NCBI RefSeq assembly: GCF_016894445.1
Contig: NZ_CP056775.1
Span: 3,722,001 to 3,786,000 of the forward strand
Direction: 5' to 3'
DNA length: 64,000 nucleotides
DNA from: Dyadobacter sandarakinus
Lineage (GTDB): Bacteria > Bacteroidota > Bacteroidia > Cytophagales > Spirosomataceae
Made by a program: the position numbers and the translations under genes. The notes below the pieces were generated by a model. That model did no database searches, had not been told where the DNA came from, and saw only the letters and a list, made by a program, of their open reading frames with translations. Below, one piece after another: positions 48,089 through 55,545 of the stretch (the first letter of the stretch is position 1; each line of letters starts with the position of its first letter).

Positions 48089-49315
48089 TCAGCGCTGCTG
48101 TGTAAAAATTCGTACGCCTTTTTTGTTTCCCGTCACAATATCGGGCAAACCGTCTTTATTGATATCCTCCACGGTCACATGCAATCCTACTCCTGAATCA
48201 TTGTCGATGTCATGTCTGGTCCAGGAAGGTGTTTTGCCGGGTTTGTATTCATACCACACGATCACCGCGGGCTCAAACTCACCCGGGTCGTTGCCATTGT
48301 GGGCGAAATAACGTTTGCCCGTCACAAAATCCAGATTCCCGTCTCCATTGATATCAGCCATTTCCAGGCCGTGGGTTTGTGAAAAAGTAGTGTCAATATC
48401 ATGGTGTGTCCAGCTTGCATTGCCCTGCGCATCTTTCGTTTGCTCATGCCACCAGATGCCATAATTATGCGCAGACGCGCTCAGCACGTCGTTGAGGCCG
48501 TCACCATTGAGATCCATCACATACATCTGCGAGCAATCCTTACCCAGGTCGGCCGCATGAAATTTCCAGTCGGCATCCTTCGGGTGCTTGCCGGCACCTC
48601 CGGCCGGACCTTCCCACCAGCCGCTTCTCACAAGTACATCTTTACGGCCATCGCCATTTACGTCTCCGTAACCCAGTCCGTGCGTATACATATGGGTTGA
48701 ATTTTTCTCATCGCTGCTGATCAGGTACTGTGTCCACTGGGCTTCACCTTTACCGGGCGATTTCAGCCAGATCACCTTTTTGGCCGTCGGATCATTGCAA
48801 AGCAGGTCCATGCGGCCGTCGCCGTCCATATCCAGGAGCCGCGGAGACTCGTTTCCTACCGAGGCGTGGATGAGGTGCGTCTGCCAGTGGCCGGCCTTGT
48901 TCTTTGGATTTTCATGCCACATGGCTGCTTTTCCCGGCCAGTCAATGCGGATCAGGTCTATCCAGCCGTCCTGGTTTACATCCATGGCAAAGTCCAGGAA
49001 AGAGTCGCTGTAACTTCCGTTTACAATAAAAGAGTCGGGCTTGGCAAGCTCGTGCGCCTTCCAGTCGGGCGCCTCAAACCAGTATGCACCGGAAAGCACG
49101 TCTTTCTTACCATCTTTATTTACATCTCCCATAGCGGCACCTTCCGCTATAAACTTTTTGGTGAGCTCCGTTTTTTTGAATGTTACCGCACGTCCCTTTT
49201 TGGTCTGCGACATCGCGGGGCTAACCAGCGCAAGCATTAGCAAACTTCCTGCAAGTACTTGTTTTACAATAAATTTCATTATCAAGGATTTAGATTTTTT
49301 CTTAGAAAACAACAT
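48089..49315 (-). CDS. exported FG-GAP/VCBS-repeat beta-propeller protein
   Basis: A secreted 408-residue protein built of FG-GAP/VCBS repeats with calcium-binding loops such as DVNKDGKKDVLSGAYWF, DVNQDGWIDLIRIDW, DMDGDGRMDLLCND, DVNGDGRKDVLVRSGWW, DLNGDGLNDVLSAS and DINGDGNLDFVTG. It should fold as a seven-bladed propeller of the integrin type and probably binds ligand. Tryptophan-rich repeats (WHENP, WLKSPG, WWEGP, WWHEQ) could line a sugar site, which is inference. The second ATG at 49279 places the signal peptide (ending AMSQ) at the very start and is a good alternative start. The first ATG lies one base beyond the preceding gene's stop. It is co-transcribed with the haem-dehydrogenase and epimerase genes. 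Confidence 0.85.
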   Translation of the reverse strand: MLFSKKKSKSLIMKFIVKQVLAGSLLMLALVSPAMSQTKKGRAVTFKKTELTKKFIAEGAAMGDVNKDGKKDVLSGAYWFEAPDWKAHELAKPDSFIVNGSYSDSFLDFAMDVNQDGWIDLIRIDWPGKAAMWHENPKNKAGHWQTHLIHASVGNESPRLLDMDGDGRMDLLCNDPTAKKVIWLKSPGKGEAQWTQYLISSDEKNSTHMYTHGLGYGDVNGDGRKDVLVRSGWWEGPAGGAGKHPKDADWKFHAADLGKDCSQMYVMDLNGDGLNDVLSASAHNYGIWWHEQTKDAQGNASWTHHDIDTTFSQTHGLEMADINGDGNLDFVTGKRYFAHNGNDPGEFEPAVIVWYEYKPGKTPSWTRHDIDNDSGVGLHVTVEDINKDGLPDIVTGNKKGVRIFTQQR

Positions 49316-49316
49316 T

Positions 49317-52300
49317 TTACTTTACACCGAGCAGATAATCCAGCAATGCATAAAAATCCTTCTCCGGCAGGATATTCCTGAATTGATCGGGCATCACTGT
49401 GTATTTGGACGCCCTGTATTCTTTCAGGTCACTTTTTAAAACAGAAAACTCCTGACCGGTAAGATCTGCAAAAACAATGGTTTCACCCTCAGCCCGGCGG
49501 TAAAGACCGGTCATTGTTTTATCATTTTTGAGGGTAATGTTATAAGTCCGGAAGGCCTCGGTTATATTCCTGTTCGGATCGAGAATTTTTTGGGTCAATG
49601 CTTTTGGACCCCAGTTTCCAATCCCGTCGAGCTGCGGACCTACCATGCCGCCCTGGCCCTGAATCTGGTGGCAGGTGCTGCAATTTTGGCTGAAAATCGC
49701 TTCCCCGGCTGGCGTATTGGCAATATCCGGCTTGAATGCCGATAGACGGTTATCGATCAGTTTTTGTCTTTCCAAACGTTCATCGGCACCATTGGCCATG
49801 AATCCGTCCATCTGTTTTTGCTGCGTAGGCGTCGCATTGATCGCAAACCGCTCCCGCACGGGAATTTCACTGGCAATTTCCGGACTGGCCGCCTCATCTT
49901 TGAATGCACTCAGCAGATAATCAATGCCCTGTGAAGTATTGGCGAGCACCGTAGCAATCACAATTTGCAGGTTCCTTGCCCCGCTCGCCAGCTGTTTTTT
50001 CAGCACTTCGTATACCGGCGGCGACGCAGCCTGGCCCATGAAAACCGCCAGTTTTTCACGCAGCAAAGGCAGTTCCGACGGATCGCTGAACACTTGTTCC
50101 AGATCAGCCACGTGCTTTTTTGCATCCATATTCATCAATGCCCCGGCGGTCGCACTGCGTACTTTATAATCCATCCACTTGGTTTTCAACACTTTGGTTA
50201 GCTCAGGCTCCAATACATGCAGCTGATATGCTCCTGCGATGTCCGCAGCCGCCATGCGCTGGTCTGCAACCAATGCCGGTGCCACTGGCGGGATCTCCAC
50301 CACCGCGGGTTCCAGCTTGCCGATACCCATCGAGCCGGTCGCCGAGCTGTCCACCACTTCAATATAGCCCATTTGTCCGGCGTATTTTCCGAGATTAAAC
50401 GTGGTGTTTTTGATCAGATCTTTGAATTCGCTCGTTTCGGTCTGATTCAGGCGGTACTCCCCAACTGTCTGGTTACTATCAGCCAGTTTAATGCGCACCG
50501 CATTACGGGAAGTGCCTTTTTTCGAGGGTGCATTCTCAATATCATTATCAAACACATGCATGCTCAGCGATGCAGGCAGTTTGAACGGTACCGAATACAG
50601 CGCCGCCTGCGGAAGATAACCTGCGCCCTCGCTCAGCACAATGCGGAATGCCGGCATGATTTCCGTCAGAAAACTTTCGGAAACGGTCCAGGTATTTCCA
50701 GCATCAGCACTTTTACCTACTGGCTTATTTTTCCATATTTCCGTCTGCTCCGAAATGTCCGAAAGGAAATGCGAAGCCAGTTTTTGTCCCCATTCTTTCA
50801 TTTTCGGTCCCGGCTCCGCGCCGCTCTGCCTGATGCCAACCTGAATGGTTTTGAAAAGGGAAAGCTGCGTAGCCGGCTGGTCGGGAAACTTGCGGTTGAT
50901 GAGGTCAATGATGTTGTCCATCTGGTAAGGCGACGCGTACCGGCCAATGTATTCGAGATTATCGACGAGCATATCCGCCGGCAAATCGTGCGTCAGCGTG
51001 TAGTTCAGCACAAACGAAGCTGCCGCAGGCGACGGCGCATCGAGCAGTGCGCGGGTGAGCAATCCCAGCTGGGCGTCATTCCATTTCATGCCCGGCAGCC
51101 GCCACATCACACTTTTATCCCGAAGATTATTGCGGACGGCCAGCATGGCCGTGTAGTGCAAATGCGTGTCCTGCGGATCTGTTTTTTCGTACAATGCCAT
51201 CAGTGGAGCCAGGTTGGCTGCGGCCGGAAAGCGGTCGAGCACTTCGGCAGCGGTGCGCCGGATAAATGGATCGGGATCTTCCAGCGCATGGATCGCCAGT
51301 GTGCGGTGAGCGTCGGTCAGCTTTTCTTTTTCACGTAAAATCCTGAACGCATGCATGCGCACATCTCTTTCCTTGTGCGTAAATGCGCCAGCCAAGGTTT
51401 CGTCGTCCAATGCATTAAGTCTGTGCAATACCCACAGGCCATGCACATACACCGGCGCTTCGGCAGGGTTTGACGCGAGCAGATCCTTCACAGGCCCGAT
51501 CGCCTTTTGTTGCCACGTATCGACGATCCGGTCGGCTACTTTGAGGCGGGTATTTAGCTGCGGATGCGTAAGTCCTTTCAAAAGTGCAGGCAGATCGGCC
51601 TTTGACCAATCGGTGACGGGCATATCCTGGTGAGGCTCGGTGCCTTTGTAGGTAATTTTCCAAATCCGACCGCTGATCCGGTCACGGCCAGGGTGGTTCA
51701 ATGCCACTTCATAATGTCCGATGATGCGATTGTAGAAATCGGCGACGTACAATGCACCGTCCGGTCCGAGCTTCACATCCACCGGCCTGAACCACGGATC
51801 GTTGCTTACGAGCAGCGGCTCCTGTTTGGAAGAAACCGGCGTGGAGCCGGTATAGGTGATGGTATTCCGGTCAATGCGGCAGGTAACCACGTCTCCGGTA
51901 AAGAAACTTTGGCGGTACTTTTCAGGGTATTGGGTACCTGTATAATACACGAGCCCTGCCAGTGCTGTGGAGCCGAGGTCATAGCTCATCATGGTCGGTG
52001 CAAATCCCAGCCCGACAGGTGACTTTTTACCAAAATGCGGGTACTCACCTCCGAAAATCAGTTGTGTAATGGGCTTCGTATGACAGTCTACCGAGTACAG
52101 GAAGCCTTTTTCATCATATGCATAACCAAACGGATTGACACGCCCGAAGGTCGTCTGCTCCACGTGACTCCCATCCGTTCTCATCCTGAACGTATTCCCT
52201 GACACCATCCTGATCGTGTCGCCATCGGCCCCGGCTACATTGGAAGTGTTGGAAAATCCGTGACAAAGATGCAACCAGCCGTCATATCCGCGCACGAGGT

Positions 52301-52910
52301 TGTTGACCATGCCGTGCGTATCCTTATGCCCGAAATTGGCGACGAGTACCTTGCGGCTGTCTGCCTTGCTATCGCCATTTTTATCTTTGATATGGTACAA
52401 ATTGGGAATACTGTATGCGATGGCGCCGTCAGCAACCGGCATGATGCCGATGGGAATATTCAGGCTGTCATCAAAATGCGTAAAGGTATCTGCCCTGCCA
52501 TCCCCGTTTTTGTCTTCCAGAATGGTAATCCGGTCTTTGCCCTCCCCCTCTCCCGCCGCCACCGGGTACTCCGATGACTGCGTGACCCAAAGCCGGCCGC
52601 GGTCGTCGAACTCCATGTTGATGGGCTTGGTAATGTCGGGCTCGGAGGCGAAAAGGGTGACTTCAAATCCCGGCGGAACTTTGAACGCCTGCCGCTCCTC
52701 TTCCGGGGTTCTGAACTGACTTGTACGAATGTGTTCAGCATAAATGTCGGACGTTGTGCCGGTGGCCGAAGCTTGCTTTGCGGACGGATTCCGCGGCGAG
52801 CTGCAACCCTGGGCGTAGAGTAATAACGAAGCGGCAACCAATGCTGCACCGGACCTTCTAACCGTGTTGGATGTGAACATACATGACGAAAGGTTTTTTG
52901 ATTTTTTCAA
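49317..52910 (-). CDS. haem-binding membrane-associated dehydrogenase (PVC-type, DUF7133-like)
   Basis: A 1197-residue exported protein with three parts. The N-terminal beta-propeller resembles sugar dehydrogenases and the membrane-bound dehydrogenase domain seen in Planctomycetes and Verrucomicrobia (blocks such as NKPINMEFDDRGRLWV-like and KLGPDGALYVADFYNRIIGH). HEAT-like repeats occupy about 440-700. The C-terminal cytochrome c module has a CSTCH haem-attachment site at 1077-1081 and GMVGPQLDGIG after it. A signal peptide ends near C36, which may be a lipobox cysteine (start at residue 11 is possible). It would oxidise a sugar or alcohol outside the inner membrane and pass electrons to its own haem. 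It is the first gene of the cluster that ends with the aminotransferase. The substrate is unknown. Confidence 0.86.
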   Translation of the reverse strand: MKKSKNLSSCMFTSNTVRRSGAALVAASLLLYAQGCSSPRNPSAKQASATGTTSDIYAEHIRTSQFRTPEEERQAFKVPPGFEVTLFASEPDITKPINMEFDDRGRLWVTQSSEYPVAAGEGEGKDRITILEDKNGDGRADTFTHFDDSLNIPIGIMPVADGAIAYSIPNLYHIKDKNGDSKADSRKVLVANFGHKDTHGMVNNLVRGYDGWLHLCHGFSNTSNVAGADGDTIRMVSGNTFRMRTDGSHVEQTTFGRVNPFGYAYDEKGFLYSVDCHTKPITQLIFGGEYPHFGKKSPVGLGFAPTMMSYDLGSTALAGLVYYTGTQYPEKYRQSFFTGDVVTCRIDRNTITYTGSTPVSSKQEPLLVSNDPWFRPVDVKLGPDGALYVADFYNRIIGHYEVALNHPGRDRISGRIWKITYKGTEPHQDMPVTDWSKADLPALLKGLTHPQLNTRLKVADRIVDTWQQKAIGPVKDLLASNPAEAPVYVHGLWVLHRLNALDDETLAGAFTHKERDVRMHAFRILREKEKLTDAHRTLAIHALEDPDPFIRRTAAEVLDRFPAAANLAPLMALYEKTDPQDTHLHYTAMLAVRNNLRDKSVMWRLPGMKWNDAQLGLLTRALLDAPSPAAASFVLNYTLTHDLPADMLVDNLEYIGRYASPYQMDNIIDLINRKFPDQPATQLSLFKTIQVGIRQSGAEPGPKMKEWGQKLASHFLSDISEQTEIWKNKPVGKSADAGNTWTVSESFLTEIMPAFRIVLSEGAGYLPQAALYSVPFKLPASLSMHVFDNDIENAPSKKGTSRNAVRIKLADSNQTVGEYRLNQTETSEFKDLIKNTTFNLGKYAGQMGYIEVVDSSATGSMGIGKLEPAVVEIPPVAPALVADQRMAAADIAGAYQLHVLEPELTKVLKTKWMDYKVRSATAGALMNMDAKKHVADLEQVFSDPSELPLLREKLAVFMGQAASPPVYEVLKKQLASGARNLQIVIATVLANTSQGIDYLLSAFKDEAASPEIASEIPVRERFAINATPTQQKQMDGFMANGADERLERQKLIDNRLSAFKPDIANTPAGEAIFSQNCSTCHQIQGQGGMVGPQLDGIGNWGPKALTQKILDPNRNITEAFRTYNITLKNDKTMTGLYRRAEGETIVFADLTGQEFSVLKSDLKEYRASKYTVMPDQFRNILPEKDFYALLDYLLGVK

Positions 52911-52921
52911 GGTTCAGGAAA

Positions 52922-52940
52922 ATGCATTGTGCAAATGCAT
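52922..52940 (-). promoter_or_regulatory. inverted repeat upstream of the dehydrogenase cluster
   Basis: ATGCATT (52922-52928) and AATGCAT (52934-52940) are inverted copies with a five-base spacer. It lies 12 bases before the first gene of the 52910-to-40567 cluster, a good place for a repressor or activator site. Confidence 0.4.
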
Positions 52941-52997
52941 CAGAGTTAAAACCGTCAAAACCAGTGTTTTTACTGCGCATTGACAATGTTTGTTCAT

Positions 52998-53026
52998 AAA
53001 AAAACCCCGGATATGCCTATCCGGGG
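52998..53026 (-). terminator. rho-independent terminator on the - strand
   Basis: On the - strand CCCCGGATA (53026-53018) pairs with TATCCGGGG (53013-53005), followed by a run of seven T residues. It ends the T9SS-protein transcript and separates it from the dehydrogenase cluster. Confidence 0.85.
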
Positions 53027-53049
53027 TCAAAACTGGAAAGAAGACTTTT

Positions 53050-54039
53050 CTAATTTTTAACCACCTTGAAAGTTCTGACCGAACCATCCTGTAGTGTCAG
53101 CTTTACCACATAAATCCCGGCAGAAAAACGTGACAAATGCATTACGCCATTCCGGTCCACATCACGCGTCACAACCACCTCTTTGCCCTGCGCATCAACC
53201 AGACTGACGGATCGAATGTCAGGAACGATCGCGGGATGAATCGAAAGTTCGCTGACAAACGGATTTGGAAAAACATGGAAAACATCTGACCCTTCCCACC
53301 TTACCTGCCGGATCTGGCTGAATGCAAATGTACCGTCCTGATCGACCATTTTGAGGCGGTAAAAATTGGCTCCGCTCAGTGGGCGACTATCCGGATACTG
53401 ATATTTTTCCAGAGAATGCCCGCTTCCGTTTGCGGCCACGCTGCCGATCTGCGACCATGTTTTTCCGTCCGCCGCACGCTCGATTTCAAAGTGATCCGCA
53501 TTGATCTCCGACGTGGTTGTCCAGTCCAATGCAATGCTGTTTTCCTTTGCAGCCGCCCGGAAGTCGGCGAGCTTCACGGGCAATGCACCCTGACCATTTA
53601 CCAGCGAAACGACGCGTACGTTTTTACCGGCCAGGTTTACGGAAACAAAATGATTGGGCAAATCCCTGACGCTTGCAGCATCCGCGCCGATGTTGGCATT
53701 GAGCGTGGACGAGTAGCCAACCTGTAAATTGTTTTCATTAATTCCATTCAGCTCGGCAGGCAGATACTGCACCCCCATTGAACCCGAAAATGCGACCGGA
53801 TTAGTGAAAGTGTACACGCGCTTGATGGTCTGGACGGGCGCGCCGGCAGCTGGCTGACTGGAGACCTGCAACGTATTTCCGATCAGGTTCAGATTAGCAG
53901 ACGGCGTCATCACCAGTCCATTCATGGACACAATGGTACCGCTTTTGATATAGAAATGATTGTTGGCGACCAGCTGCGCCAGCGATGTCTGGAACGAAAA
54001 ATAGAGTAACGTTCCGAAGAAAATGAGTGACTTTTTCAT
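53050..54039 (-). CDS. secreted protein with T9SS type A C-terminal sorting domain
   Basis: A 329-residue protein exported by the general secretory pathway and then by the type IX secretion system. The signal peptide ends near TSLAQ (residue 21). The C-terminal 75 residues form the sorting domain (FPNPFVSELSIHPA, VSLVDAQGKEV, LSRFSAGIYVVKLTLQDG, KVVKN). Between about 150 and 235 lies a fibronectin-like or discoidin-like stretch, LDWTTTSEINADHFEIERAA, common in Bacteroidota surface proteins. No enzyme motif is visible. The small coiled-coil gene ends 12 bases upstream on the same strand, so the two form a short operon closed by a terminator. Confidence 0.88.
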   Translation of the reverse strand: MKKSLIFFGTLLYFSFQTSLAQLVANNHFYIKSGTIVSMNGLVMTPSANLNLIGNTLQVSSQPAAGAPVQTIKRVYTFTNPVAFSGSMGVQYLPAELNGINENNLQVGYSSTLNANIGADAASVRDLPNHFVSVNLAGKNVRVVSLVNGQGALPVKLADFRAAAKENSIALDWTTTSEINADHFEIERAADGKTWSQIGSVAANGSGHSLEKYQYPDSRPLSGANFYRLKMVDQDGTFAFSQIRQVRWEGSDVFHVFPNPFVSELSIHPAIVPDIRSVSLVDAQGKEVVVTRDVDRNGVMHLSRFSAGIYVVKLTLQDGSVRTFKVVKN

Positions 54040-54051
54040 AAATCGTGTGTG

Positions 54052-54369
54052 TTATTTTTTACCTAAAAGAGTGCGTCTTTTTTTACGAAAACTGTCTTTG
54101 TCCATCGCCGCTACCTGCTGCTTCAATGTCGCTACCTCGATTAGCAGATCAGTGTTGGTGCGTTGCAGTTCTTCCATTTTTAAATTCCGGCAGGCGGTCG
54201 TGCCAAGGATAAACCCATCATACACATACAGCCGTGCCTCGGGCGATTGTGTACCGATGCCTACCTGCGCAAAAGCCGCAGACCCTAAACACAGCAGAGC
54301 GGAAAAACTAAAAAGCCGCAAGGCGATCACCAGCGGCTTGGGAAAGTGGAATTGAAGTTTTGTTTTCAT
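54052..54369 (-). CDS. small exported coiled-coil protein, tail-fibre-like
   Basis: A 105-residue protein that starts at an ATG giving a signal peptide ending AAFAQ (residue 35). It is followed by VGIGTQSPEARLYVYDG, a pattern seen at the start of Bacteroidota proteins with phage tail-fibre or S74-peptidase chaperone domains. A short coiled coil (about 65-90, MEELQRTNTDLLIEVATLKQ) and a basic tail (KKRRTLLGKK) end it. The long shaft and chaperone domains of such proteins are missing, so it looks like a minimal version or a truncated relative. In-frame reading from 54438 would add 23 residues before the signal. It is co-transcribed with the T9SS-protein gene 12 bases downstream. Confidence 0.68.
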   Translation of the reverse strand: MKTKLQFHFPKPLVIALRLFSFSALLCLGSAAFAQVGIGTQSPEARLYVYDGFILGTTACRNLKMEELQRTNTDLLIEVATLKQQVAAMDKDSFRKKRRTLLGKK

Positions 54370-54492
54370 TTTGATCCGGGAAAGATTCGTGAATCGATAA
54401 ACCTTTCGAATCTGCTCCGGATCAACCGAATTCTGCAAAATGAATGAATGAGTGGCTAGCGCTTTTTATTTACAGGAAACATGCACCGATGA

Positions 54493-55545
54493 CTACTCTG
54501 AAATCCGGATCGGGAGGTCGATCCAGGCCAGGCCGATGCTGCGGTACATGTGGTCAATGCTGGTACCTTCGGCGGCGTCGTACAGCAGGGCCAGGCGGCT
54601 ACCCACCTGCGCAACTGTCGGCATTCCGATCGCTCCTTTGGCCCAGGACGAAGCTTTTGCATCCATGACAACGGCTTTGTCGGCGGCATTCCAATGGTTG
54701 ACATCCTTAGTCCAGTATACCCAGATCGCATCGGTGTACTCCTGCCGCTTGTCGTTGATGCCGATGTGGTTGGTGAAGAGGTACCAGGTTTTATTATTTT
54801 TATCAAAAAACACAGATGAGTTTTCCACCTGCTCGCTCAGCGGGAAAATCGGCTTTTCCGATACTTCCCAGGATGCATTCAGATCTTTGGTACGTGCCAT
54901 GCCAAGTGTCCTTTTGATGCCGGTTGCATCTTCGGTCGCCGCACTGAAAAACTGGATAAACGTACCTTGATGCTTAACCACATAGCCGGGGCTGGATGTA
55001 ACTGTATAGTAGCTGTCTTTTTTAGGTGGAAATGCGACCACATCGTATTGCTTTTCCCACGGTCCCCGGAGGGATTTTGCCCGCGCTTTCATCGTCAGAT
55101 ATGGAAATGCCGGAATGCGGTAGGGCGGCGGGGTCGTATTGGGTGTACCGACGTAGAACATATGCCAGTATTTACCGTCGCGGATCACCCAGGGTGAGGA
55201 GGCGCTTTTTGCATCGTTACTGCCCGGTGCGCCGAGTGAAAGGATCGGACCTTTTTTCTCCCAGTTGATCAAATCCTTGCTTTCAGCCAGGCAGGCGACC
55301 CAGCCATCTTTGCCGGCTCCGTCATAAAACAGGTACCACGTATCGCCCTCACGATTAAGCACTGCTTCCCGCGCCCCGTATGTATCGCAGCTGTCGGGAC
55401 CATCCCGGTACATCAGCACAATGCCTTCTTCCATGCACGCGACGCGGCGGGTGACGCCGGGCCGGCCGTCTATATACGTCTGCGCAAAAGCAAGACTGCA
55501 TTGAAATATTAACATCAATGCGGATACGATGCAGGCCTTTTTCAT
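54493..55545 (-). CDS. GH43-like five-bladed propeller glycosidase
   Basis: A 350-residue secreted protein with the repeat pattern of GH43/GH117-type five-bladed propellers. The blade-like blocks are WYLFYDGAGKDGWVACLAES, SPWVIRDGKYWHMFYVG, GTFIQFFSAATED, TWYLFTNHIGINDKRQEY and RLALLYDAAEGTS. Acidic residues that could be catalytic are present, but the three needed in GH43 cannot be assigned with confidence. The signal peptide MKKACIVSALMLIFQ ends at AFAQ, and this start at 55545 overlaps the stop of the preceding barrel-enzyme gene by four bases (ATGA). Reading from 55644 would hide the signal. It is the last enzyme of the SusC/SusD locus. The next gene downstream is 123 bases away. Confidence 0.78.
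   Translation of the reverse strand: MKKACIVSALMLIFQCSLAFAQTYIDGRPGVTRRVACMEEGIVLMYRDGPDSCDTYGAREAVLNREGDTWYLFYDGAGKDGWVACLAESKDLINWEKKGPILSLGAPGSNDAKSASSPWVIRDGKYWHMFYVGTPNTTPPPYRIPAFPYLTMKARAKSLRGPWEKQYDVVAFPPKKDSYYTVTSSPGYVVKHQGTFIQFFSAATEDATGIKRTLGMARTKDLNASWEVSEKPIFPLSEQVENSSVFFDKNNKTWYLFTNHIGINDKRQEYTDAIWVYWTKDVNHWNAADKAVVMDAKASSWAKGAIGMPTVAQVGSRLALLYDAAEGTSIDHMYRSIGLAWIDLPIRISE

Noticed and set aside
50217..51338. 373-codon open frame on + opposite the haem dehydrogenase gene
   Set aside because: No domain; the - strand gene has a verified CxxCH and propeller motifs through this stretch.
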